Source of the DNA: Dichetophora obliterata
Lineage: Eukaryota > Arthropoda > Insecta > Diptera > Sciomyzidae
DNA length: 64,000 nt
Direction: 5' to 3'
NCBI GenBank assembly: GCA_963920525.1
Contig: OY986437.1
Span: forward strand, 58,175,330-58,239,329
This document shows, in pieces, positions 45,131 to 55,020 of this stretch. Made by a program: the position numbers and the translations under genes. Numbering within the stretch: the stretch's first letter is position 1; the number at the start of each line of letters is the position of its first letter. The notes beneath the pieces are model-generated. The model saw nothing but the letters and a program-made list of their open reading frames with translations, did no database searches and was not told where the DNA came from.

Positions 45131-46259
45131 TAATAAATTAATTTTGAGTGCAGATTTAGAAATGGTGTTCTTTTTGCCATTATCTTGAGTTTAAAAGTTA
45201 AAATGGACCTTTATTTCAATAGTTTGACTAAATCCTTTAAATTCATTATTTATTTTTTTATTATAATTGTGTTTAAATTAAAATGTTAAGTCTATGAAAT
45301 TAGAGATTTTACATCAGAGTTCTTGAGCTAAAAAAATTTTTTTATATATGTTGGCCGATTTCGATCATTAAATTTTGTATTACAATTTTGTTTTTGGTAT
45401 TTCTGGATAAAAATTTCAATCTCAGAAAGTTCTACAAAAATGTATTAATTAGGTTTTAAAAAGGGGAATATGTGTGGCAACTGAGTAAACCTTGGTTCGT
45501 TTGGGCTTGTTTTATTCCACTTATTTTTTCAACTTTTTGACAAGGTATTTGTATTAGGGACTGTTGTCATAAAGCTATGCCCAAAAATGTAAGCATTAAT
45601 CATAATTTTATGATTTTCAAGTTTTTGCTCAGATATTAAAATAGTAATCTGATTTTATCTTTTAAATCTTAAATAAAAATCATTAGAATTTTTTTGGTCA
45701 AACAAAAATATCATTTTCGGTTTTTGTTTTTGGTCAAGGACCCGGTTGCACAATTGGACTAAAAAGGGTCAATTTTTTCCATTTGGTCCGCTGCTCTCTT
45801 TTACATTACTATGCATTACTATTTCCGTACTTTTTTAACAAAATTTATACTACTTTTCTGACCTTTTTTCTGCATTTTGTCACAAAGGAACACTGGATTC
45901 GTTTAAAACAATTCAACGCTGATACGACTTAAAATGAGTTGGCCGACTGAAGTTTGTTAAAGCTACGATTGAAAGTGAATTGACCGACTGAAGATAGTTT
46001 TGGGTATGAATTAAAATGAAATAGCAGGCTAAAGTTGGTTTTTGTTATGAAAATGGCAATAAAAGGTACGACTGGCTTTGATGCGTTCATAATTATTGTT
46101 TATAAAAATCAATATTTTAAAAAATTTTAGTAAAAAATAACAAGTAGGCCGACTCTAAAAAAGTAAGGAGGGTAGTCTACTCCCCTTACCCCCGCTAGTT
46201 ACGCCCCTGGGTCAAACGCACAAACACGCAACGGAAACTTCATTTTATTAATATAGATA

Positions 46260-48200
46260 TGAAAATTTACAAAAAATGTTTAGATATACAGCACTTTCAA
46301 AAACAAAATACTTGCAATTTTTTTCTGATCCATTTTCTGCTTTATTTAATGTTAAAATGTCACTCTGACTGCCACTTTTAACTCTTATTAACATTTTATT
46401 CATTTATTTTGGCCTTAAGATTCTCCATTTTCCTCACATAATTCAATTTCTCATATTTTTATTTTAACGAATCCTGTCATTAATTTACTATCCTTTGCGA
46501 AATCACACACACATGCACAACCGCACACAGCCTTGCTAGTTTCATAATTTTCCTTATTAATTTCTGCAAATTGCATATAATTAAGTTTTCAGCGCCAAAG
46601 AACAGAAAATCCGGCTCAGCCAGACTTTGCTCAGCAACCCACGCCACCAACTTTGCCCCTTTCCTCTCTGTCTTTATTATCTGCTTTGCTCTCTAATTAA
46701 ATATGCTCTCTGAATCTACATTTTTCCCCAGCACTCATTTATTACGCTCTCTTAGTTTTTGTTTGAGTCACTCTGTAGTCTTTCCATCATGCGGCTTATC
46801 CGCTTAACAGCATCCAAGACCCCTTCCAACCCATCCCACAACTAACTTTCTTAATTCCAATTAGTGCTTCAGCGCTAATTGCATTCAATTTTTCATCTCT
46901 TTTCTTTTCACTCCTATTTGCTTACTCTGTCACTCTTGCTCGTCCTGTTTGGAGAATTATCGTGTTTTTTCTTGGGGTTTTATTTGTATCATTATTAATT
47001 TGAGCTTTAATGACGCCATTTTGTTTTGCCTTCCCCCAATTATTTATGTTGTTGTTGTTGTTTTTGGTTGAAATTACGTTCATTTAGTTGGAAATTAAGT
47101 TTGTTCGTATCCTGTTGCCTTCTTCCATGTCGTCTCGTCAGTTTATATGTATTTTTCTGTTATTCTCTGAGTGAGATGCTGCGGTGACTGGAGGGTGTGG
47201 AGACTGGGTGATGTTATGCCATCATGGTTTTTAGGTTCCTTTACTTGTTGTTGTTGTTCTTGTTGCTGCTTTTCGTTTCATTAATTAATAATTTTTCCCT
47301 TCGTTAAGTTAATTAGATCCTAAGGCGACATTTTACTAAACGATGTTGTCCTTGAGTCTTTGAACTGAAAGAGAATATACATATTTTGGGAGATATTTGT
47401 ATATGTAGAAGTTTTGGACCAAATTAGCTCAATGGCAGTATAGCTGAGTGATAAATTACACTGTGTGACAATTTCGGGGTTGTTGGAAGTAACTTCAAAT
47501 ATCTCAATAGTTTTCAGTAGTCGGTGTCTTATTGAACATACCCACTACCACGCTCAAATAAGCTCTTTTTCCCAAGGAAAAAGTTTATGAAAGCACACAT
47601 TTAAATTAATTTATCTTCTAAACTATATGAAACTTCGACAAATTTGCCACAAATTTCTTAGACCGCAAAAGTGAGTAACATTGTTTCCAGCTTCAACTGT
47701 CCTTAGGGGTCAATATAAATAAATTTTTCATCATATTGTCTGTAGCTTTACGAAACATCATATTCCAGAAAAAAGTTTTCTCTTAGCTTTTGATTCTCCT
47801 AAAATATTATGCCTAATAGATATTCAAATAACCCAACAACAAAAGGTTGGGTTCTAATCTAATATTCAACACTACACGATATTCGGTGTTTTCCATTGCA
47901 AAAAATTGCACATGCAGTGTACTTCAAATGGCTTGTGAGCAAAAAATGAATTGACAAATCGAAATAAAATTAATTGTGTGTTTGAATGAAAGATGAAATA
48001 TTAAAGTGGCTATAAGGTATTCTAGAACATCATGAGCCAAGAAATCAATACTTACAGGTAAAACTAAAGTTTTATTTATAATGTGAATTTTTCACAAGTG
48101 TTTTAAAATAAAATGGATATTAGAGCAAGTTTTTATAAAGCACATTGTTTTGCAAAGTAGTAAATTAGACGTTCAAAAGTTTCTTTGTTGGAATCATTAA
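46260..48200. other. Non-coding, probably host intron or intergenic DNA
   Basis: Pyrimidine-rich and less AT-rich stretches (46600-47300) with TTG runs near 47047-47061 and 47245-47258. No repeat family or gene is recognised. Confidence 0.5.
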
Positions 48201-48760
48201 ACTGATCCCAGCTAGCACAAAAAGGTTGTAAAAGTGTCGCAAAAGAATCGCCAATAAAGTTATAAATCGTAATTGTAACGAAATAACAACTGATAAAACA
48301 GATATTTTAAACTTTTTTTGTAAAAACTTAGATTGCAATTAGGCGAAAAATGTGTTATAATAATGCTATAAATATTTTGTTGGTACAAACTCAAGTTGCA
48401 CGACACAAAATGAAACATACTTGATTTATCCAAAAAAGTTTTTATTGTGTTATTCTTACGTTACAATTCAGGTAAAATAACGTGAATGTAACAAATGTTT
48501 TGTTTTATTCCAGCTATTTTTTGTTATAACGACAGATTTTTTAACAAGGAAGTAGTACTGATGACATAAATATTCCTGATTGAAAAAAATAAGTTCCTAA
48601 AAAGTTTTAAAATGTTTTGCATACACAATTCCTTAATATAATTTTCATTAAACCACTGATAATTTTTTGGAGTGTACTTTAAAAGTCAAAGACAAATTGG
48701 AATGAAATAAAAAGATGTGATATTAAATTGAAAATATGAAGAGTTAAAAAAAAGTACTGT

Positions 48761-48780
48761 TTTATTTACCAATATTTATT
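48761..48780 (-). terminator. Polyadenylation signals for the FKBP exon
   Basis: Minus-strand AATAAA at 48766-48761 and 48780-48775, about 270-290 bases past the FKBP stop codon, fit a 3' UTR end. Confidence 0.35.
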
Positions 48781-49051
48781 AGAAAAACATTACCAAGTGG
48801 CATATTAAAAAAATTAAGCATTTGAACAACAACAGAAAATCGTAAGCATTTCCTTTCAGAAACTGTTTTTCTTCGCTTCAACACAGTTGAGACGAAATAA
48901 AATTTAAACGTATAAAAACAATTTAATTATTAAAGAAATCAAAATCTTAAATATCTATATGTATGTGTGGGATAAGTTCAGCGTATTAACAAACTGTACT
49001 GCATTAGAAAACTTGAAATGTTTTTGAGTAAAAGTAATTGTTTGATTAATC

Positions 49052-49395
49052 CTAATTAACACCTTTCAACTCCACCTCAAAGACGAGTGTGCTATTTGGC
49101 GGAATAGTTGGAGGCGAACCACGGGCACCATAAGCTATGTGTGGTGGGCAAGTAATGCGGCGTTTGCCTCCGATCTTCATGCCAGCAACACCGATATCCC
49201 AACCCTTGATGACTTCACCGCGACCCAAACCAAATTTAAAACCGGCACCTTGCTTGAGACTGTCGAAAACTTTGTTGTTGGACTTGAGGCGACCTTCGTA
49301 GTAGACAACAGCACGTTTGCCAGTCTTAGCTTCAGCTCCATTACCGATGCGAATATCTTCGATCTTTACGCCTCCTGAGAGGACCTTTTCACCAC
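49052..49395 (-). CDS. Fkbp39: FK506-binding nuclear protein, C-terminal exon (FKBP39-like)
   Basis: The minus strand encodes 113 uninterrupted residues: GEKVLSGGVKIEDIRIGNG, KTGKRAVVYYEGRLKSNNK, VFDSLKQGAGFKFGLGRG, EVIKGWDIGVAGMKIGG, ITCPPHIAYGARGSPP and PNSTLVFEVELKGVN. This is a complete peptidyl-prolyl isomerase domain. The pocket residues are present (Tyr of VYYEG, Asp of FDS, Phe of FKF, Val-Ile-Trp of EVIKGW, Tyr of AYG, Phe of VFE). The wording is closest to the C-terminus of insect FKBP39, a nuclear FKBP with an N-terminal nucleoplasmin-like region. It opens after an AG at 49397-49396 with a split codon, so it is a terminal exon. No upstream exon was found. Codons are less AT-rich than the surroundings, as for a selected gene. 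It sits between 15 bp inverted repeats, so host gene or captured copy is open. Confidence 0.88.
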
Positions 49396-49699
49396 CTTGT
49401 TTTAAAATTTAAATACTAAAATTTTACAACAAAGGCCATTTTATCGATAAATGTTTGTGTTTTGCCTCTAGAAAACTCAAGCGCCACCCAAAAAATAAAA
49501 ATTTTTTAAATAATTTGGAAATAAAAATATTTCGATTTTTTAATATCGGCGTAAAAATGTTTCATGTATAGCTAAATATATATTTTTTTTAGTTCCTTGT
49601 GTCATAGTGCAATGAAAATTCTAAAATAAAATAATAAATACTGAAGCAAATTGTATATAAATTTATTCCAATCAAAATTCATAGTAAGGAAAATAAATC

Positions 49700-50470
49700 A
49701 AATATGGTGAGTATGAAGTTTTTAGACACTTTTTTCCAAAGTTATTGCAACTGAATAATTACCTCAATACAACGTTCATGTAACTAATTACATTATATAA
49801 GTTGCAATGGTTTTTTCTAAAGTTCTTGCAACAGAACAATAACCTCAATACATCGTTTTTATATCAAGCAAAATTTTATTAGTTAGAATTATGTTTTGTA
49901 AACTTGCATCAACTGAATAAAAACATTAATACAGCACAAACTTGCAATGATTATTTTCAATTAGCTTACAACTTAATAAATACCTCAATTCAACGTTATT
50001 TTTCCTGACTACATTTTTTGAGTTATAATAATGTTTAATAAAGTTGTAGCAACTAAATAATTACCTCAATACAGCATAAGGTTCCAATGACTATTACCAA
50101 TGTTCTTGCAACTGAATAAAAACCTCATTTCAACCTTCTTGCAACAAAACAAATTATCATAATTTCACAATGATTCATTGCCATTAAACAAAAAATTTGT
50201 TCAATTTGGAACGCTAAAATATAACAAAAATGGATTACATGGTAGTGGAAGTCTTCACTAAGAAATTGACAAGCAACACAGAATTTTATGTGAACAATAA
50301 AACTTATATTTTGCTTATGGCATTTTAGTGCGTCACAGAAAAACTGAAAACATTTAGTTGTAGTGACTTCCCTATAACTTAATAAAAACATCTTCAAACC
50401 GAATTTTTGAACATTTAGTTGTTGTGACATTGATATAACTTAATATAAACATAAAGCAACTTAGTCGCAT
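49700..50470 (+). repeat. Degenerate tandem array (TTGCAACTGAATAA...CCTCAATACAACG)
   Basis: About six units of 60-80 bp with the theme TTGCAACTGAATAATTACC then TCAATACAACGTT start near 49744, 49826, 49905, 49966, 50046 and 50112. Two ~62 bp units with AACATTTAGTTGT-GTGAC and ATAACTTAATA-AAACAT follow at about 50350 and 50412. The 50125-50430 minus frame is within the array and not a gene. Confidence 0.65.
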
Positions 50471-50563
50471 CTAGGTTGCTAACTCGTTACTGTATTTGTC
50501 ACAATTACAATACACAAACATTTTGTATAGGTACCACAAAAAGAAATGTTGTAATAATGTTAA

Positions 50564-51767
50564 TCTATAGTAATAAAAATCATTTTCTGTTTGTTTGTTT
50601 GGCCTTTATACAAATCTAAACGGCTCAACGGATTTCACTCAAACTAGGTACACATATTAGGTTCATCCCAACTTAAAATGTTACTTACTTAGTTTTTGCC
50701 ACGCCCCCTCTAAAATTTATTAACTAACGGTAATTTTGCTATTTTAAAACTTTTTAGTATAAAAGATTTTTGTGTATTTAATTTTATAAATTTTTTGTTA
50801 TTTTGACATCAAAAACACTCACACATCACATTGGAAAAATTTTCAGTACAACGACTTTTTCATAAAACATCGTTACCTAAGAATGATAGAAAAACGACAT
50901 GAAAATCAAAGTTTGGTCTTTCGATGCAAATATCTCCGCTGTCCATTAATATATTTCGTTCAAATTTTTTTGTTCACAAGTTCAATAAAATCACTTCACA
51001 GAAATAGGTTGAACTGTACCGTTAAGTCAGTGTATATATGTTTTATGATTATGTCAAGAAAGGTCAAAAATATTGACTTTTTACTCAAAAAATGACTCAA
51101 AAATTGTTGTGAAAAATTGCACATCTGGCTACCTTTCATATGACATAGCATTTATTTGCAAAAATTCTTCCAGCTTAGCGCAAAAATTATTTTACTGTTT
51201 TTGTCATCAAAACAACAAGGGTACCCTCTTTGATTTTTTTCGCGAAATTTATTTTTTCCAAAATGTTGTTTTTATATTTTTGCAAAAAATTCAAGTCTCA
51301 AAAATAATTTATTTTAAAAAATTACCCCAATATTTCTTTCCAATCAAAAGTTATGGCTTAAAATCTATTTTTTTCATACCAGACTTTTAATAAAACTGAG
51401 TTTTGTTTTAAAATATTCTATATAATTTGAGCGTCCTCATTTATCTCTAAGAATGAAGTTGTGTGTCTTGAGTAATTATAAACATTTTGGTTTATATAAA
51501 ATCATCCTTATAGTAATATACTTTCTTTTGCCTCAGTTTTTTTTTAATAATAAAAAATAGTTTTTGATTGTAAAAAAACAGTGATAAAATTATTTCTTCG
51601 TTAAAAAAGCTTGGTAAATTTTTTAACTAATATTTTTATAGTGGCCTCAAACTAAAATTCAACACGTTTTTACAAAATTCCAAAATTTACAAAAACATTT
51701 AATCGAAAAGTGTATATGAAAATGTTTATATAAATGACTCTCGAGTAACACCGGGTGTATCAGCTAG
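50564..51767 (+). mobile_element. Helentron-type non-autonomous Helitron, complete
   Basis: A|TCTATAGTAATAAAAATCATT at the 5' end and ACACCGGGTGTATCAGCTAG|T at the 3' end, with insertion between A and T and no target duplication, as for Helitrons. GTTTGTTTGTTTGGCC and AACGGCTCAACGGATTTCAC near the 5' end are familiar from insect Helentron-like elements. The body (GACATGAAAATCAAAGTTTG, CTCCGCTG, CACATCTGGCTACC) is shared with copies at 1, 39 and 42 kb. No Rep/helicase gene. Confidence 0.8.
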
Positions 51768-51974
51768 TTTAACATAAAAATTACTTCTTTTTTTTTCAAA
51801 ACTTTATGAAACATTTTTACAACAAATGCAATTATTCGCAACATAATTAACACCGTAGTTTAACTTATTTGCAATAAAACGAATGATTTGTTACAAATAA
51901 CTTATTTGAAACTTTAATACAACCCATTTGTGAATTTTAAATTTGTTTAAAAAAACTGTAATATCAGCGAATTA

Positions 51975-53261
51975 TTGGGGGTTGGAATTAGTTTTAAAGG
52001 TTTTCTAAGAGATGGCGTAACTATCAATAGATCGCATCGGGCACACCTGTGACTATATTCATTTCAAAGCACATTGTGTAAGCTTCATTTTTCAGTATGT
52101 GTCATTCCACTGAAGTGTAAACAACACATATTTTTTTCTCTGTGAACATGTCGACTTTCGTTCCAACAAAACGCAATTTGCGGGAAGGTTTACTTTTGTG
52201 CTTCCATTTGAAGAAAAAAGCGGTTGAAGCACAACGCACGCTTACTGAGGCTTACGGGGACTATGCTCCATCGATTTCTACTTGTGAGTACTGGTTCCGT
52301 CGGTTTAAAAGTGGTGATTTTGATACGGAAGACAAAGAGCGTCCGGGCCAGCCGAAAAAGTTTGAAGATGAGGAATTGCAGGCTTTGCTCGATGAAGACC
52401 CGTGTCAAACCCTTCAAGAATTGTCAGAATCATTGGGAGTCGACTTATCAACGGTCGGCAAACGCTTGAAGGCCATGGGAATGATTCAAAAGCAAGGAAA
52501 TTGGGTGCCGTACCAGTTGAAGCCGAGAGACGTTGAACGGCGATTTTGCATGTGCGAACAACTGCTTCAACGGCATAAAAGGAAGAGTTTTTTGCATCGT
52601 ATTGTCACTGGCGATGAAAAGTGGATCCATTACGATAATCCTAAGCGAAAAAAATCGTGGGGACCACCCGGCCATGCATCAACATCGAGGGCCAAGCCGA
52701 ATATTCATGGCGCCAAGCTTATGCTGTGTATTTGGTGGGATCAGAAGGGTGTCGTGTACTATGAGCTGCTAAAACCTAACGAAACCATCACTGGGGAACG
52801 CTACCAACAACAATTGATGCAATTGAGCCGAGCATTAAAGGTTAAACGGCCGGAATATGCCAAAAGACACGACAAAGTGGTTTTTCAACATGACAACGCA
52901 CGGCCACATGTTGCAAGAACCGTCAAGGAAACGTTGGAGGCGCTGAATTGGGATGTGCTACCCCACCCGCCTTATAGCCCAGACATAGCCCCTTCCGACT
53001 ACCACCTATTCAGATCGATGACGCATGGCTTGGCTGAGCAGCGCTTCACTTCTTACGAGGATACCAAAAAATGGGTCGATTCGTGGATTGCCTCAAAAGA
53101 CGAATCGTTCTTCCGGCGCGGAATCCATATGCTGCCAGAAAGATGGGAAAATGTTGTAGCTAATGATGGACAATACTTTGAATAATATACATTGTACCGT
53201 TGTTTCTAAATAAATGCTCAAAAACCGGAAAAAAACCTTTAAAATTAATTCCAACCCCCAA
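51975..53261 (+). mobile_element. Full-length mariner transposon
   Basis: 1,287 bp between TA dinucleotides (51973-51974 and 53262-53263). Terminal inverted repeats of about 28 bp: TTGGGGGTTGGAATTAGTTT on the left against TTGGGGGTTGGAATTAATTT on the right, continuing TAAAGGTTTT. Length, TIR size and TA target match classical mariner elements, and the transposase gene inside is intact. It inserted near the right end of the TIR-bounded block 48205-53306. Confidence 0.93.
52148..53185 (+). CDS. Mariner transposase, intact, DD34D
   Basis: 345 residues from the ATG at 52148 (MSTFVPTKRNLREGLLLCFH), the same length as Mos1; an in-frame GTG two codons upstream is less likely. Residues 1-110 are the paired-like helix-turn-helix TIR-binding region (CFHLKKKAVEAQR, EYWFRRFKSGDFDTEDK), and the WVPYQL linker motif follows at about 119. 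The catalytic triad, numbered from this ATG, is Asp156 (VTGDEKWIHYDN), Asp249 (VFQHDNARPHVA) and Asp284 (SPDIAPSDYHLF), with 34 residues between the last two. It ends RWENVVANDGQYFE as in the family. It looks closest to the mauritiana-like group; subfamily not assigned. No stop, frameshift or missing catalytic residue is visible, so activity is plausible. It cuts and pastes the element at TA sites in the nucleus. Confidence 0.95.
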   Translation: MSTFVPTKRNLREGLLLCFHLKKKAVEAQRTLTEAYGDYAPSISTCEYWFRRFKSGDFDTEDKERPGQPKKFEDEELQALLDEDPCQTLQELSESLGVDLSTVGKRLKAMGMIQKQGNWVPYQLKPRDVERRFCMCEQLLQRHKRKSFLHRIVTGDEKWIHYDNPKRKKSWGPPGHASTSRAKPNIHGAKLMLCIWWDQKGVVYYELLKPNETITGERYQQQLMQLSRALKVKRPEYAKRHDKVVFQHDNARPHVARTVKETLEALNWDVLPHPPYSPDIAPSDYHLFRSMTHGLAEQRFTSYEDTKKWVDSWIASKDESFFRRGIHMLPERWENVVANDGQYFE

Positions 53262-53513
53262 TATAACATATTTTTGTTACAAATCGAGATCTGTGCTAGC
53301 TGGGATATCACTACGTTTGAATTACTTTTTTTTTAATTTGATGGGTTTTTAAGTTTTTCGGGACAACACTGATGATATATTTTGTGAGCAAATATTTTGT
53401 AACAATTTTGGATTGTATGAACATTTTCATGGGTTAAATGTCAAAACAGTCAAAAAACGCTTTGGGTTATATGCTCCTGTATGCTATGTCCCGGCACACA
53501 CTGCATTGAATGG

Positions 53514-53990
53514 AAGTGTTCAATCATAATTTTCTTTATTTTCATTCAAATCGGTGTCGCAATGTTTGCATGTGAAATACGAACGCGTTCACATATTGGC
53601 ATCGTTTAAGTGAAAAGGCCGGTCACATGTGTTGCATTCGATGAAGTTTTTGGGAGTCAGTTCTTTAGGCAAAAACCTCTAACAAATGGTGCAAAAATCA
53701 ATGCCCTAACCAGATGGTTTTGATGGTTCTTTTTCGTTGCGACGCTTGGGTGGTGCTGGTTGTGCCTTCTTCGGTGCCGCTTTAGCTGATGGTTTGGCTT
53801 TGATTCTGTTTTTTCTGCTTCAGATCATCAATTTTGTCTGGAGAAGTCAGCTTGCAGTTCTCCATTGCCTTTCGACCACGTTTTGATGGTTTCTTTGATG
53901 TGGTTGCTTGTAATTGCCCAATTTTATTCAGAAGTGACAAAACACTGGTGTTTCCTGACGCTACTTGACAGTTCTAGTACAAATATAGTC
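53514..53990 (-). pseudogene. Broken zinc-finger protein fragment, family unknown
   Basis: Minus-strand readings: LLNKIGQLQATTSKKPSKRG, RKAMENCKLTSPDKIDDLKQ, after a frame change KAKPSAKAAPKKAQPAPPKR, then GIDFCTIC, a stop, RFLPKELTPKNFIECNTCD, RPFHLNDANM, a stop, TRSYFTCKHCDTDLNENKE. The Lys/Ala/Pro-rich stretch and the CxxC...CxxC...H...CxxC pattern suggest a nuclear PHD-like or other cysteine-histidine zinc finger. Two in-frame stops and a frameshift mark it as dead. I do not recognise the parent gene. It could be a retrocopy or part of an unrecognised mobile element. Confidence 0.5.
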
Positions 53991-55020
53991 TAATTACCAC
54001 ATTGGTTCACAACCCAGCCATGACACCATTTTGGAAACGTGAACACCAGTGAACGAAAATTTACCGAACGATAATTTAATGTGCCTCACATGGCATGAAT
54101 TTTCGTTCGGTTTCGTAAATGTGTGTGGAGACGAATATAAACATTATTATTCTGTTACGTTCAACAGCATGGCATACAAACACATTGTTATAATGTATAC
54201 GTATAAACTACTGAACACATAAGGCATACGATATTTTCACGTAGAATAGTGTAGAATATTCTCAGAATAGTGTCCTTGATACGGTGCACTTGACCCTAAT
54301 AGCTCTTCCAACTATAAAACAATAGTCTAACAAGCTTAGTAGGTCCAAAAATAAAAAATCCCACGTCACGCACAGAAAAAATTATGGCGGTAAATGTGAT
54401 TAAAAAGCAGGTCAAGCTGTTGAAACGGTGATCACTATGAGGTCAACACTTCCTTGGTGTTAACGCAACAAATTTTTTTTTTTTGAATTTTTTTTTATTC
54501 TTTTTCATTTACAATTTTATATAATAATTAACAATCGCAAGTTCACATAAAAGTTACAAATTTAAATGAAAAAGAACTGCTATCTATAGTTCACCAAGGA
54601 ACTAGAGGCGATAGCAGTATCAATAAATATTTTAATTGCAAACGATATTAAAAATACATGTAGTAACAATAAGGTATCTTAAGTTTTAAATGAATAAAAA
54701 CAACTTTAAAAATATTAGAAAATTTAAATACAAAAATATAAAAATTTTAAAGAAATGCTAAGAAATATGCAGGAAATAAAAAAAAAATTCAATAAATACA
54801 AAAATCAGTAAAGACTCAAAAACTCAAAAACGATTATTACCAATGATAGGAAAGAAACTCAAAGCAAAAACTGAATATAATTACATTAAATAACAATGCA
54901 TAGTAGTACATTTATATCATTATAGTTAAGATTCATAAGCCACATTTTTACATTGTTGAGAAACTTGAATTTATTACGGATGGATCTTATGCAATCAGGC
55001 AAGCTGTTAAAAAGTCTAGG

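Larger units (their letters stand above)
43003..46209 (-). mobile_element. hAT transposon, 3.2 kb, decayed
   Basis: Terminal inverted repeats CAGGGGCGTACC (43003) and GGTACGCCCCTG-like TTACGCCCCTG (ends 46209), with a perfect GGTCAAAC duplication at 42995-43002 and 46210-46217. An 8 bp duplication and CAGGG ends are hAT hallmarks. It carries a minus-strand transposase pseudogene (44270-45130). It inserted into the Helentron, so it is younger than that copy. Confidence 0.92.
42190..46257 (-). mobile_element. Helentron-family element split by a hAT insertion
   Basis: On the minus strand the element begins A|TCTATATTAATAAAATGAAG at 46257 and runs to 46210. It resumes at 43002 as GGTAAACAAATCGAGAGTGC and continues to about 42190, with GATATGAAAATCAAAGTTTT and GCAAATATCTTCGCTG matching the 50.6-51.8 kb copy in order. 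The 3' terminus was not found. It is non-coding, so non-autonomous. Confidence 0.75.
48205..53306. mobile_element. Candidate TIR element enclosing an FKBP exon
   Basis: ATCCCAGCTAGCACA at 48205-48219 is perfectly mirrored by TGTGCTAGCTGGGAT at 53292-53306. Inside are an FKBP exon, a degenerate tandem array, a Helentron and a mariner. Removing the last two leaves about 2.6 kb. Both subterminal zones are rich in GTTACA/GTTATAA/TTGCAA words (48225-48560 and 51800-51970). No clean target duplication was found, and no transposase. It may be a non-autonomous element that captured the exon, or two solitary ends either side of a host gene. Confidence 0.5.

Noticed and set aside
49139..49378. 79-residue plus-strand ORF
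   Set aside because: It is the antisense shadow of the FKBP exon, which has full family motifs on the minus strand.
49700..50470. CRISPR array
   Set aside because: The repeats are degenerate, spacing is irregular, and all other evidence is eukaryotic; it is a minisatellite-like array.
52190..52772. Alternative-frame ORFs of 75-81 residues inside the mariner
   Set aside because: They are shadows of the intact transposase frame.
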